Source: an uncultured Paracoccaceae bacterium (GTDB lineage: Bacteria; Pseudomonadota; Alphaproteobacteria; Rhodobacterales; Rhodobacteraceae). Taken from it: a stretch of 64,000 nucleotides of DNA. Where the stretch lies: contig CAKZTM010000006.1 of the NCBI GenBank assembly GCA_937920555.1, forward strand, positions 1-64,000. The letters run 5' to 3'. Position numbers and translations under genes: made by a program. The notes below the pieces were generated by a model. That model did no database searches, had not been told where the DNA came from, and was given only the letters and a program-made list of their open reading frames with translations. Below are positions 26,232-35,446 of the stretch, in pieces (positions within the stretch are counted from its first letter, which is position 1; every line of letters begins with the position of its first letter).

Positions 26232-27302
26232 ATGCCAAAAGACATCGACCTTGATCACCCCGGACACGGACGCCTTGCCCATGCCAACACCGACCACCCG
26301 CCGGTGGCTCCGGCCAAGGTTGGGGTGATCATCGCCAATTTGGGCACACCGGATGCCACCGACTACTGGTCCATGCGCCGTTACCTCAACGAGTTTCTGT
26401 CGGACCGGCGGGTGATCGACTACGCCCCCTGGAAATGGCAGCCGCTGTTGCAGCTGATCATTTTGACCAAACGCCCGTTTTCATCCGGCGCGGCGTATCG
26501 CGGCATCTGGAACAATGAGCTCGACGAAAGCCCGCTTCTGACCGTGACCCGGGCCCAGTCCAAGGCTTTGGCCAGCCGCCTAAAGGATCTTTGGGGCGAC
26601 CGGGTGGAGGTCGATTTTTGCATGCGCTACGGCAATCCATCCACCCAATCGGTGATCGAGCGGATGAAAGAGAAGGGCTGCGAGCGCATCCTCTTTTTCC
26701 CACTCTACCCGCAATACGCAGCACCCACGACCGCAACCGCCAATGATCAGGCGTTTCGCACATTGATGAAAATGAACTGGCAACCGGCCATCCGCACCGT
26801 GCCTGCCTATTTCGAGAACACACTGTTTATAGATGCTCTCGCCGCGACGGTGACCGAGACCTACGCCAAGCTCGACACAAGGCCCGACATTCTGGTCGTC
26901 TCCTATCACGGCGTGCCCGAGCGCTACCTGATGCAAGGCGATCCTTACCATTGCCAATGTCAAAAAACGACGCGGCTTCTGCGCGAGCGGCTTGGCTGGG
27001 ACAAAACCGAAATCATCACCACGTTTCAATCCAAGTTTGGTCCCGAAAAATGGGTCGGACCGGCCACGGTTGATTACGTGGCCGAGCTGGCAGAAAACGG
27101 CAAAAAGAATATCGCGATCATGGCGCCTGCATTTTCCACCGATTGCGTGGAGACCCTAGAAGAGATCAACGAAGAGATCAAAGAAAGCTTCGAGGAGGCC
27201 GGCGGCGAGACCTTCACCTATATCCCCTGCCTTAACGACCGGGACGATCATTTGGCGATGATGGTCGATATCGTCACCCGCGAGACCGCCGGGTGGCTGT
27301 AA
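26232..27302 (+). CDS. hemH: Ferrochelatase
   Basis: Inserts Fe2+ into protoporphyrin IX, the last step of protohaem synthesis. Conserved features are GVIIANLGTPDA at the start, the YAAPTTATA substrate loop, SYHGVPERYL with the metal-site His, and the C-terminal APAFSTDCVETLEE signature. Length is 356 aa. AGGATAGAGCT precedes the ATG. It is transcribed alone after a palindromic repeat. Confidence 0.96.
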   Translation: MPKDIDLDHPGHGRLAHANTDHPPVAPAKVGVIIANLGTPDATDYWSMRRYLNEFLSDRRVIDYAPWKWQPLLQLIILTKRPFSSGAAYRGIWNNELDESPLLTVTRAQSKALASRLKDLWGDRVEVDFCMRYGNPSTQSVIERMKEKGCERILFFPLYPQYAAPTTATANDQAFRTLMKMNWQPAIRTVPAYFENTLFIDALAATVTETYAKLDTRPDILVVSYHGVPERYLMQGDPYHCQCQKTTRLLRERLGWDKTEIITTFQSKFGPEKWVGPATVDYVAELAENGKKNIAIMAPAFSTDCVETLEEINEEIKESFEEAGGETFTYIPCLNDRDDHLAMMVDIVTRETAGWL

Positions 27303-27698
27303 CGTCAATCAGCTAGTTTTCGCTCAACTTCGAAAAATAAGCGCAGGTTAACGACTTTTCCAAAAACAGCTTGATCAAAAACGAATCAAATTGCGCCAAC
27401 ACCACCTGTGAGTGTGGCAACATTGTGTCACTTCGAGTTTTACATGAAATTCTCGCCAATATTATGGACTGTAAGAGCCTCTCTTAACGCTTTGAAGTAA
27501 AACAAATATTTTTATACCCCCGCTAAAAGCGCACTCTTCAACCGGAAAAGTTCATTGCAAATTTCTGCTCCCGACCTATCTTCTTCTTTAGCCCATGGGG
27601 GGCTGTAAATATTGCTTTAGTCGCGTCAAGTAACGGCGTGACGTTCAACTTTGGCGCACTCTTATCTTTGGCGTCATGTACTTATTGGGGGCTACCAC
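27303..27698. other. 396-bp AT-rich intergenic region, no gene seen
   Basis: Clearly richer in A and T than the flanking genes and without a long reading frame. It should contain the promoter of the charged repeat protein gene. I see no strong palindrome or terminator after hemH. Confidence 0.5.
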
Positions 27699-28493
27699 AT
27701 GAAAAAGACAACTATCGCAATTATTGCGGCGATACTGCCTGTGCAAATGGCATTCGCTGGGGGACATTCTGCGAAAAACGCAATGGATGTGCTCGAATCC
27801 TTGAACGACAAAGGCTATGTCGACCTTGGTATCGAGGAAACAAACAAGAAAATCATCGTTTACGGTGAGAAGAAAGGTAAGCGCGTCGCTCTTACTTATG
27901 AGAAAGACGGTTTTGATCTGGTCGGCAAGCGCGTCACCAAGGTTAATCCCCGCAACGTATCCAGCGACAAAAAAGGCGTAGCACGTCTTCACGACGCCGA
28001 AGAGACGACAATCGACGCGCGTGAAGAGCTGAACGATCTTCGCGAAATTGGCGCACCTGCGGGCCGCGTCCACGAAGCTGAAGAGACCTTCTACGACGCC
28101 GAGGAAGAAGAAGACGATATCCGCGCAATTCTGTCCAAAAAAGCCGGTAAGAAAGACGGACCCGGCAAAAAGAAAAAGGGCAAGCGCGCAGACGGCCCCG
28201 GCAAGAAAGCTGAAGTCGAGGAAATCGTAGAAGTTGTTGAGAAAGTCGGCAAAAAAGACGGACCCGGCAAGAAGAAAAAAGGCAAGCGCGTAGACGGCCC
28301 CGGCAAGAAGAGATCCGGTATCGTTGAGCGTCTGCATGAAGCCGAAGAGACCACAATCGACGCCCGTGAAGAGCTAAACGATCTTCGTGAATTGCGTGCG
28401 CCTGCGGGCCGCGTGCATGAAGCTGAGGAAACGCTTTACGACGCCGAAGAGGAAGAGGAAGACATCCGCGCGATCGCGCAGAAGAAGCACTAA
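27699..28493 (+). CDS. Secreted PepSY-like protein with duplicated acidic and lysine-rich modules
   Basis: Function not known. A signal peptide (about residues 1-20, ending MAFA) is followed by a PepSY-like segment of about 55 residues (VLESLNDKGYVDLGIEE, then KRVALTYEKDGF). Then come an acidic module A1 (96-144), a basic glycine/lysine module B1 (150-170, KKDGPGKKKKGKR), a short acidic linker, B2 (184-204) and A2 (211-259). A1/A2 and B1/B2 are nearly identical in protein and DNA. The ATG at 27699 is chosen because the signal peptide begins there; GGGGG lies upstream. The order A-B-B-A gives alternating charge blocks. It is a single gene with its own terminator. Confidence 0.75.
   Translation: MKKTTIAIIAAILPVQMAFAGGHSAKNAMDVLESLNDKGYVDLGIEETNKKIIVYGEKKGKRVALTYEKDGFDLVGKRVTKVNPRNVSSDKKGVARLHDAEETTIDAREELNDLREIGAPAGRVHEAEETFYDAEEEEDDIRAILSKKAGKKDGPGKKKKGKRADGPGKKAEVEEIVEVVEKVGKKDGPGKKKKGKRVDGPGKKRSGIVERLHEAEETTIDAREELNDLRELRAPAGRVHEAEETLYDAEEEEEDIRAIAQKKH
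27984..28130 (+). repeat. Intragenic acidic module A1 (147 bp), paired with 28329-28475
   Basis: Encodes 49 residues rich in E and D (HDAEETTIDAREELNDLRE at the start, DAEEEEDDIRAI at the end). The second copy at 28329-28475 has the same length in frame and differs at only a few residues. Confidence 0.9.
28146..28208 (+). repeat. Intragenic basic module B1 (63 bp), paired with 28248-28310
   Basis: Encodes 21 residues with the pattern GKKDGPGKKKKGKR followed by DGPGKK. The copy at 28248-28310 is the same except for one Ala-to-Val change. Confidence 0.9.
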
Positions 28494-28518
28494 GCTCTTC
28501 CAAATATCTCTATATGAG

Positions 28519-28549
28519 AAAGGCGCTGGGTATCCCGGCGCCTTTTTTT
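28519..28549 (+). terminator. Rho-independent terminator of the charged repeat protein gene
   Basis: Stem AGGCGC-T-GGG / CCC-G-GCGCCT with loop TAT, followed by seven T. The T-run reaches the stop codon of the convergent pth gene (TTA at 28548-28550 on this strand). Confidence 0.9.
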
Positions 28550-29252
28550 ATGAGAATTTGTCCATCAGTTTTTGCAGCATGGATTTCTCCTCCGGGGCGT
28601 CGGTCTCCACCTTCGCCTCGGCCGCTTTGGGCTTTGATTTTTCGGCCGTCTTCGCCCCGGTCTTCGCCCCGGTGGACGGTCGCGCCGGGGCCACGCGCCG
28701 CGCAATGGCATTCATGAACCGGCCCTCATCGCCCTTGGCCAGATCCGCCGCCCCCTCGCCGATACCCCGAATGACGTCATCAAGCCACGTTTGATCGGAT
28801 TTCGAAAAATCGCTCAGCACATAGCCCGGCACACGGTCTTTGTGCCCCGGATGGCCCACGCCGATGCGCACCCGCCTGTAGTCCGCACCAATATGGGCGT
28901 GAAGCGAGCGCAGCCCGTTATGGCCCGCATGTCCGCCACCGGCCTTCACACGGATCTTGCCCGGCGCCAAATCAATCTCGTCGTGGAACACCACCACATC
29001 ACCGGGCGGCACTTTGAAAAACCGTATCGCCGCCCCGACCGATTGGCCGGAATTGTTCATAAATGTCTCAGGCTTGAGCAACACGACTTTTTCGCCGCCC
29101 AAAACGCCCTCGGCAACCTGTCCCTGAAACTTCGCCCGCCAATCGGAAAAACCATGCGCGGACGCGATCTCGTCGAGCGCCATGAAGCCCACATTATGCC
29201 GGTTTTGTGCGTATTTCGCACCCGGATTGCCCAGGCCAACAAAGAATTGCAC
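28548..29252 (-). CDS. pth: Peptidyl-tRNA hydrolase
   Basis: Releases tRNA from prematurely dropped peptidyl-tRNA. It starts with FFVGLGNPGAKYAQNRHNVGF, which holds the catalytic His and the substrate Asn; FHDEIDLAPGKIRVKAGGGHAGHNGLRS follows with the catalytic Asp. The hydrolase fold ends near residue 190; a tail of about 45 residues rich in A, P and K is added, so it is longer (234 aa) than E. coli Pth (194). Such tails occur in alphaproteobacteria. Confidence 0.96.
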   Translation of the reverse strand: MQFFVGLGNPGAKYAQNRHNVGFMALDEIASAHGFSDWRAKFQGQVAEGVLGGEKVVLLKPETFMNNSGQSVGAAIRFFKVPPGDVVVFHDEIDLAPGKIRVKAGGGHAGHNGLRSLHAHIGADYRRVRIGVGHPGHKDRVPGYVLSDFSKSDQTWLDDVIRGIGEGAADLAKGDEGRFMNAIARRVAPARPSTGAKTGAKTAEKSKPKAAEAKVETDAPEEKSMLQKLMDKFS

Positions 29253-29407
29253 GCGGTCACCTCCTTGATCAGGTTGCGCCCCTCTTTACGACGTATGGAG
29301 CGAATGCAACAGACCCCAACCCACCGCCTTACCGGGCCGCTCGATTAATCTTCCGTTAGGGTACGGGCGCGACTGTACCCGCAGCATGCCCAAGTGGAAG
29401 TTCAAAA

Positions 29408-30121
29408 ATGTCATTTGACGACAATACCAACATAACCGTTCTGCCAAGCCCGTCTTACGCGCCGCCCTGCGACACCAAAGTCCTTGTGTTGGAGGATAAT
29501 CTGGTCGATCGCAACGTCATGACACGGGCCGCCAAGCAATCCGACATGACGCTCGAATTTCAGTTCGTCGAAACCCTCGCACAAATGACAGAGATGGTGC
29601 AAAAACACCGGTTTGATCTGGCCATACTCGACTATAGACTGCCCGACGGGACCGGCCTTGATGCCATAAAACTGCTCACCGGATCGGCGCTGAATTATAA
29701 CTGCGCCAATATCATGGTCGCCTCCGAGGCCGAGATTACCATCGCCGTGGCCGCCATGAAATCCGGCTGCTCAGATTATATTTTGAAAGAAGACCTCACA
29801 CCGGCGGCCTTGCGCCACGCGATCATCAATGCCCTGCAAAAATCAGAACTGCGCAAAAAAGTATCCGACGCCAGCCAAAATCTGGTGTCACTGCGCAGCA
29901 CGCTTCGGGAGCATTCGGAATTATCCACAACATTCGTCCGCCCGATGATCCGCCGGACCTTGGCTCAGGTGTCTGCGTTGGAGTTTTCCATGCGGCAGAC
30001 CGGGCAAAGCCCAACGGATATGCGCCTAGAGATTATCACCGAAAACTGCCGGGACGTTTTGAATTTTTGCGATAAGATTGAACGCGACGGCGTTCTGGCC
30101 GGACCAAACCCGGCCCTATAA
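29408..30121 (+). CDS. Response regulator with receiver domain and helical C-terminus, no DNA-binding domain seen
   Basis: Receiver domain at about residues 22-145: acidic pair in VLVLEDN, phospho-acceptor Asp in LAILDYRLPDGTG and conserved Lys in YILKEDLTP. The C-terminal 90 residues look helical (LRKKVSDASQNLVSLRSTLREHSEL) and contain no HTH, GGDEF or HPt motif that I recognise. No kinase gene is adjacent. GGAAG precedes the ATG. It stands on the opposite strand between rplY and pth, a pair usually adjacent, so it may be an insertion. Confidence 0.85.
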   Translation: MSFDDNTNITVLPSPSYAPPCDTKVLVLEDNLVDRNVMTRAAKQSDMTLEFQFVETLAQMTEMVQKHRFDLAILDYRLPDGTGLDAIKLLTGSALNYNCANIMVASEAEITIAVAAMKSGCSDYILKEDLTPAALRHAIINALQKSELRKKVSDASQNLVSLRSTLREHSELSTTFVRPMIRRTLAQVSALEFSMRQTGQSPTDMRLEIITENCRDVLNFCDKIERDGVLAGPNPAL

Positions 30122-30153
30122 CCACACCCCTGAGAAACCGGGGGCATCCCACG

Positions 30154-30182
30154 AAAAAAGGGCCGCGCAAATGCACGACCCC
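30154..30182 (-). terminator. Rho-independent terminator of rplY
   Basis: On the minus strand: GGGTCGTGC, loop ATTT, GCGCGGCCC, then TTTTTT. It lies 25 nt beyond the rplY stop codon and could also serve the convergent response regulator gene. Confidence 0.75.
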
Positions 30183-30207
30183 TCATGATTTTCAAACGCT
30201 GTAAGGA

Positions 30208-30876
30208 TTACTCCTCGGTGGCGTCCTCAGCGGCGGCCTCTTCACCCTCTTCGGATGTTGCCTCGCCATCAGCTGTATCCTCCTCATCCTCATCATCCGC
30301 AGAGCGCAGGCTCGACGGCGCAGAGATGTTTCCGATCACAAAGTCGCGGCCCTGAATAACGGACTTGGCACCCTCAGGCAGCGTGATGTCCGAAATTGTG
30401 AACGCATCACCGACATCGTAATCGGTCAGATCAATGGTCAGGCTCTCTGGAATGTCACCGGCGGTCACTTCCAACTCAACCTCGTTGCGAACGACGGTCA
30501 GAACGCCGCCCTTCTTGATGCCTGCGCACTCTTCCTCGTTGAGAAACTCAACAGGGATGAAAATCTTGATCCGCGATGTCCGCTTGAGACGCAAAAGGTC
30601 GATATGAGTGGGCAAATCCTTGACCACATCGCGCTGAACGCCGCGGCAAATCACCCGCTGGTCAACGCCCTTCATTTTCAGGTCCAGCAAAGTGGACATG
30701 AATTTACCGGCCTTGAGCATCTTGAAAAGCTCGTTGTATTTCACCGTGATCGGCTGCGGGTCTTCACCACCGCCGTAAATCACACCGGGCACAAGGCCCT
30801 GGGCGCGTGCTCTGCGGGCGGCCCCTTTGCCCGTATCGTCACGAACCTCTGCATTGAGAGAGAGTGTCTCTGCCAT
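30208..30876 (-). CDS. rplY: 50S ribosomal protein L25/general stress protein Ctc
   Basis: Binds 5S rRNA in the large subunit. The L25 domain covers about residues 5-95 ([25 protein letters not shown]) and a TL5/Ctc C-terminal beta domain continues to about 190, followed by an acidic tail of E, D and A. The ATG at 30876 ([11 protein letters not shown]) has AGGAG upstream and replaces a start 26 codons earlier. Length is 222 aa. Confidence 0.95.
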   Translation of the reverse strand: MAETLSLNAEVRDDTGKGAARRARAQGLVPGVIYGGGEDPQPITVKYNELFKMLKAGKFMSTLLDLKMKGVDQRVICRGVQRDVVKDLPTHIDLLRLKRTSRIKIFIPVEFLNEEECAGIKKGGVLTVVRNEVELEVTAGDIPESLTIDLTDYDVGDAFTISDITLPEGAKSVIQGRDFVIGNISAPSSLRSADDEDEEDTADGEATSEEGEEAAAEDATEE

Positions 30877-31220
30877 TGGTCGTTCTCCTAAATACTTGCG
30901 GCAATCCTCCAGGGGTGTAAGTGCCGCGTGAAGCGAGGCTTCTAGGCGATTCATCTGGCAAATGGAAGTGGTTTGTTGGCACCAGCATGTGCACGCGGCG
31001 ATCGGGCCATATGCACGCGGGTCGAACCATGTGAAGCCCTTGTGTTGTGCCCCTCAAAATACGCCCCGAAAAGGACCGCAATCAAGCGCGTCCCGACCCG
31101 GTCTTCCGGTTATCCTCCACAGGCTCTTAGCGGGCATAAACGTCGCACCAAAGCGCCGTTGTGAAGCCCGAAATTTGTGATTAGGTTGGCGCCACATCGC
31201 CAAGATCGAGGAGAAACACC
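30877..31220. other. 344-bp divergent intergenic region between rplY and the hydroxy-acid oxidase gene
   Basis: Should hold the promoters of both genes. I see no repeat, RNA gene or convincing small gene here. Confidence 0.4.
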
Positions 31221-32393
31221 ATGCCAGACATTACCAATATCGAAGACCTCCGGGTTCTGGCAGAGCGCCGCGTGCCGCGCATGTTTTACGATTATTGCGA
31301 TAGCGGCTCATGGACAGAGCAGACCTACCGCGCCAACACCGACCATTTTTCCAAGATCGGCATCCGCCAGCGGGTTGCCCGCAACATGGAGGGCCGCTCC
31401 ACCGAAATTAAGATGATCGGCGAGACCCTCAAAATGCCGGTTGTTCTGGCCCCTGTCGGCTCCACCGGTATGCAACATGCGGACGGGGAAATCCTGGCCT
31501 GCCGCGCGGCCCATAAATTCGGCGTGCAGTTCACCCTCTCGACCATGTCCGTGTGCTCGCTCGAAGATGTGGCGGACAATGTGGATAATCCGTTTTGGTT
31601 CCAGCTTTATGTGATGCGCGACCGGGAATTTACCGGCAAGTTGATCGACCGCGCCAAGGCCGTGGGGTGCACCGCACTGGTTCTCACCCTTGATCTGCAA
31701 ATTCTGGGCCAACGACACAAGGACATCAAAAACGGCCTCTCGGTGCCGCCCAAGCCGACCCTGCCGGTGATCCTTGATCTGGCCACCAAATGGCGCTGGG
31801 GATTGGCGATGCTGAAAACCCAAAGACGCACGTTCCGCAATATTGTGGGCCATGTAGATGGCGTCTCCAACACCGCCGATCTTGCCATGTGGGCCTCGGA
31901 AATGTTCGATCCCAAGCTCAATTGGGACGATATTGCGTGGATCAAGGAACGCTGGGGCGGGCCGGTCATTCTCAAAGGTATTCTTGATCCTGACGACGCT
32001 GAGACGGCTGTAAAATACGGCTGCGAGGCCCTTATCGTGTCCAATCACGGGGGGCGGCAACTTGACGGCGCCCTGTCTACCATTGAGGCGCTTCCGGGCA
32101 TCGTGGAGGCGGTTGGCGACAAAATCGAAATCCATATCGACAGCGGCATACGGTCGGGCCAAGACGTGCTCAAATGCATGGCGCTCGGGGCGCAGGGCAC
32201 CTATATCGGCCGCGCTTTCAACTACGGCCTTGGCGCTATGGGCGAAGAAGGCGTGACCAAAGCGCTGGAGATCATCCACAAAGAGCTGGACCTCTCAATG
32301 GCCTTTTCCGGTGAAACTCAGCTCAGCGAGGTGGGGGCCCATACGGTCATTTTGCCGCGCGAGCGTGCCGCCATGGCTTTGGGCGAAGGGTAA
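31221..32393 (+). CDS. lldD: FMN-dependent alpha-hydroxy-acid dehydrogenase (L-lactate dehydrogenase type)
   Basis: Oxidises an L-2-hydroxy acid, probably L-lactate, passing electrons to quinone or O2. The family features are present: N-terminal LAERRVPRMFYDYCDSG, QLYVMRDRE in the FMN site, KGILDPDDAE with the active-site Lys, and the catalytic SNHGGRQLDG with His and Arg, then DSGIRSGQDV. Length is 390 aa. GAGGAG precedes the ATG. No lactate permease or regulator gene is adjacent, so the substrate is from family only. Confidence 0.88.
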   Translation: MPDITNIEDLRVLAERRVPRMFYDYCDSGSWTEQTYRANTDHFSKIGIRQRVARNMEGRSTEIKMIGETLKMPVVLAPVGSTGMQHADGEILACRAAHKFGVQFTLSTMSVCSLEDVADNVDNPFWFQLYVMRDREFTGKLIDRAKAVGCTALVLTLDLQILGQRHKDIKNGLSVPPKPTLPVILDLATKWRWGLAMLKTQRRTFRNIVGHVDGVSNTADLAMWASEMFDPKLNWDDIAWIKERWGGPVILKGILDPDDAETAVKYGCEALIVSNHGGRQLDGALSTIEALPGIVEAVGDKIEIHIDSGIRSGQDVLKCMALGAQGTYIGRAFNYGLGAMGEEGVTKALEIIHKELDLSMAFSGETQLSEVGAHTVILPRERAAMALGEG

Positions 32394-32414
32394 TCCCCGC
32401 CCGGCCTGACAGGA

Positions 32415-33353
32415 TCACAACCTGCGCAAAGAAACCTGTTCGACCAGATGATCTTTGCCTTTGCGCAAAATCAGATTGGCCCGAGACCGCGTGGGCAGGA
32501 TGTTCTTTTGCAAATTGACCAGATTGATGGTCCCCCACAAATCATTGGCGGTGCGTGCCGCCGCCTCGTCGGTCAACTCCGCGTATTTATGGAAAAATGA
32601 GGACGGATCGGCAAAGGCGGTTTGGCGCAAACCCATGAACCGCGATATATACCAGTCGTGGATCAGGGGTGTTGGCGCATCCACATAGATCGAGAAATCA
32701 AAATAGTCAGACGCCACCGGTGTGGGGCCCAACCGTTTGCCCAATTGCGGGGTTTGCAACACGTTCAACCCCTCAAAGATCAAGATATCAGGCCGGTCTA
32801 TGGTGATATTTTCCCCCGCCACCACATCATAGACCAAATGCGAATAGACAGGTGCTTTGACCTGCCCCTGCCCGGCCTTGATGTCGGATAAAAACCGGAT
32901 CATGGCCTTGCGGTCATAGCTTTCGGGAAAGCCCTTGCGGCGCATCAACCCGCGGTCCTCCAGCACCGCATTGGGATGCAAAAAACCGTCCGTGGTGATC
33001 AGATCCACCGACGGGCTGGAAGGCCAGCGGCGCATAAGTTCCTGCAACACCCGCGCAGTCGTGGATTTGCCCACCGCCACCGATCCCGCAATGCCAATGA
33101 CAAACGGCGTCTTTTCACCCGTGAAGGACAGAAAATCCCGGCGTTCCTCGAACAGGCCCCGCATGGCCTCCACATGGCGCGACAACAAGCGCGACAAGGG
33201 CAGGTAAATCCGCTCCGCTTCTGCCAAATCAAGATGATCGCCCAGAGAGCGCAGCCGCTTGACCTCATCTGCGGTCAGGGACATGGGCGTGCTGGCCCGC
33301 AATTGCGCCCAATCGTCAGCCCCAAACTCTACATATCGGGAAGGCGCAGCCAT
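32415..33353 (-). CDS. coaA: Pantothenate kinase (type I)
   Basis: Phosphorylates pantothenate, the first and controlling step of coenzyme A synthesis. Walker A is [15 protein letters not shown]; the segments [17 protein letters not shown] and YDFSIYVDA follow the E. coli CoaA pattern. Length is 312 aa. It begins 3 nt after trpA and is probably co-transcribed. Confidence 0.95.
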   Translation of the reverse strand: MAAPSRYVEFGADDWAQLRASTPMSLTADEVKRLRSLGDHLDLAEAERIYLPLSRLLSRHVEAMRGLFEERRDFLSFTGEKTPFVIGIAGSVAVGKSTTARVLQELMRRWPSSPSVDLITTDGFLHPNAVLEDRGLMRRKGFPESYDRKAMIRFLSDIKAGQGQVKAPVYSHLVYDVVAGENITIDRPDILIFEGLNVLQTPQLGKRLGPTPVASDYFDFSIYVDAPTPLIHDWYISRFMGLRQTAFADPSSFFHKYAELTDEAAARTANDLWGTINLVNLQKNILPTRSRANLILRKGKDHLVEQVSLRRL

Positions 33354-33356
33354 CGT

Positions 33357-34148
33357 TCAGGCGCTATGCGCCCCGTCGGCCAGCTCTTTGACGAAAGCCA
33401 AAACCTCCGCCGCACTGTCGCCGCGCCCGATCCGGTCGACAATGGCAGAGCCCACAACCGCCCCATCAGCCACACCCGCAATCGACTTGGCATTATCCGC
33501 CGTCTTGATCCCGAACCCCACACAGACAGGCAAGCCGGAGGCCGCTTGAATGCGCGCCACATCAGGGGCCACGTCATCCGCATTGGCCGAAGCCGCCCCG
33601 GTAATCCCGGTAATGGCCACATAATACACAAAACCCGATGTGTTCTCCAAAACCTTGGGCAGACGCTTGGCATCGGTCGTTGGCGTGGCCAGCCGGATGA
33701 AATTCAGCCCCGCCCCATTGGCAGGCACGCACAGCTCGTCGTCTTCCTCGGGGGGCAGATCAACCACAATCAAACCGTCGACCCCCGCCTCGACCGCAGC
33801 GGTCAAAAACGCCTCGACCCCCATGTGATAGATCGGATTGTAATAGCCCATGAACACAATCGGCGTCGCGGTGTCGTCTTTGCGAAATTCCCGAACCATC
33901 TCAAGGGTCTTGTCCAAGGTCATGCCGCCATCCAGCGCCCGTTGCCCGGCCAGCTGAATGGTTGGCCCGTCCGCCATAGGGTCCGTGAAGGGGATGCCCA
34001 ACTCGATAATATCAGCCCCCGCAGCCGGCAGGCCCTTCATAACCTCAAGAGAGGTCTCATAGGTGGGATCACCGGCCATGGTAAAGGTCACAAAAGCCTT
34101 GCGGCCCTCCGCCTTTAACTGCGCAAACCTGTCATCAATCCGGGTCAT
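33357..34148 (-). CDS. trpA: Tryptophan synthase alpha chain
   Basis: Cleaves indole-3-glycerol phosphate to indole and glyceraldehyde 3-phosphate. It has the catalytic Glu in [17 protein letters not shown], the Asp in [11 protein letters not shown], and the phosphate-binding [10 protein letters not shown]. Length is 263 aa from the ATG at 34148, chosen because GAGG lies 7 nt upstream; two GTG codons precede it. trpB is not in the window. coaA follows directly. Confidence 0.95.
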   Translation of the reverse strand: MTRIDDRFAQLKAEGRKAFVTFTMAGDPTYETSLEVMKGLPAAGADIIELGIPFTDPMADGPTIQLAGQRALDGGMTLDKTLEMVREFRKDDTATPIVFMGYYNPIYHMGVEAFLTAAVEAGVDGLIVVDLPPEEDDELCVPANGAGLNFIRLATPTTDAKRLPKVLENTSGFVYYVAITGITGAASANADDVAPDVARIQAASGLPVCVGFGIKTADNAKSIAGVADGAVVGSAIVDRIGRGDSAAEVLAFVKELADGAHSA

Positions 34149-34264
34149 CACCACACCTCAATTCTACGATTGCCTCCATTTGCGCGACAGATCAGGGAAA
34201 ATCAAGCCTTGACCCTTGCAAGCCTCCGACTTACCGAACCCCAAACCAGCTCAAGGACAAGATC

Positions 34265-35362
34265 ATGGGTTTCAAAACAGGTATCGTGGGCCTTCCCAAT
34301 GTGGGCAAATCAACGCTGTTTAATGCGTTGACCAGAACCGCTGCTGCACAAGCGGCGAATTTTCCATTTTGCACCATCGAGCCCAATGTGGGCGAAGTCT
34401 CTGTCCCCGATCCGCGTCTGGACACGCTGGCCAAGATCGCAGGCTCCAAACAGATCATCCCCACGCGCATGACATTTGTTGATATTGCCGGTCTGGTGAA
34501 AGGCGCCTCCAAGGGCGAGGGCTTGGGCAACCAGTTCCTCGCCAATATTCGCGAATGCGACGCCATTGCCCATGTGCTGCGCTGCTTTGAGGATGATGAC
34601 GTGACCCATGTGGATGGCCGCGTTGATCCGATTGCAGATGCCGAAACCATCGAGACTGAGCTGATGCTGGCCGATCTGGAAAGCATCGAGAAGCGCATGG
34701 CCAATTTGGTGCGCAAGCTCAAGGGCGGCGATAAGGAGGCCAAAGAACAGGCCGATTTGCTGGACCGCGCCAAGGCCGCTTTGGAAGAGGGCCAACCGGC
34801 CCGCACCGTGGAGGTGGCCCCTGAAGAGCAAAAGTCGTGGAAAATGTTGCAGCTTTTGACCTCGAAGCCGATCCTTTACGTGTGCAATGTGGAAGAGGCG
34901 AATGCCGCTTCGGGCAATGCCCACTCCGCGCGGGTGGCTGAGATGGCCGCAAGCCAAGGGGCCGGGTCGGTTGTCATTTCTGCGGCCATTGAGGAAGAGA
35001 TCGCACAACTGGACGCAGATGAAGCTGAGATGTTTTTGTCCGAGATGAACCTGGATGAGCCCGGCCTCGACCGGGTGATCAAGGCAGGCTACGCCCTTTT
35101 GGACCTGCAAACTTACTTCACCGTTGGCCCCAAAGAGGCCCGCGCCTGGACCATCGCGCGCGGCACCGCAGCCCCGCAAGCGGCGGGCGTGATCCACGGT
35201 GATTTTGAACGCGGCTTTATTCGCGCCGAAACCATCGCCTATGACGATTTTGTCGCCCATAATGGCGAGCAAGGCTCCAAAGAGGCGGGCAAGATGCGCG
35301 CCGAAGGCAAGGCTTACGTGGTCAAAGACGGCGACGTGCTGCACTTCTTGTTCAACACCTAA
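34265..35362 (+). CDS. ychF: Redox-regulated ATPase YchF (Obg family)
   Basis: Universally conserved P-loop NTPase that binds ATP and associates with ribosomes. G1 is GLPNVGKSTLFNAL near the N-terminus, followed by VDIAGLVKGASKGEGLGNQFLANIRECDAI (G3 and the family signature), and a C-terminal TGS-like domain ending ALGAKGYVVKDGDVLHF-type (here GKAYVVKDGDVLHFLF). The 365 aa length is exact for the family. AAGGA precedes the ATG. Confidence 0.96.
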   Translation: MGFKTGIVGLPNVGKSTLFNALTRTAAAQAANFPFCTIEPNVGEVSVPDPRLDTLAKIAGSKQIIPTRMTFVDIAGLVKGASKGEGLGNQFLANIRECDAIAHVLRCFEDDDVTHVDGRVDPIADAETIETELMLADLESIEKRMANLVRKLKGGDKEAKEQADLLDRAKAALEEGQPARTVEVAPEEQKSWKMLQLLTSKPILYVCNVEEANAASGNAHSARVAEMAASQGAGSVVISAAIEEEIAQLDADEAEMFLSEMNLDEPGLDRVIKAGYALLDLQTYFTVGPKEARAWTIARGTAAPQAAGVIHGDFERGFIRAETIAYDDFVAHNGEQGSKEAGKMRAEGKAYVVKDGDVLHFLFNT

Positions 35363-35405
35363 AGCGACCCCCAAAAACGGGCAGGCTCAAAGCCGCGGCT
35401 AAACC

Positions 35406-35437
35406 TTAACAACTGTGCTACTGCGCTAGCACAGTAG
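35406..35437 (+). repeat. Dispersed palindromic repeat, copy 3
   Basis: Identical over the 32-bp core to copy 2 at 26118-26149 and inverted relative to 1466-1497. It fills the short gap between the convergent ychF and PepSY genes, 43 bp after the ychF stop, where it could act as a bidirectional terminator. Confidence 0.85.
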
Positions 35438-35446
35438 TGCCGCGCT

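Noticed and set aside
28548..30876. Frameshift or decay of the rplY-pth pair due to the response regulator between them
   Set aside because: Both rplY and pth are complete with intact motifs, so the intervening gene is an insertion at most.
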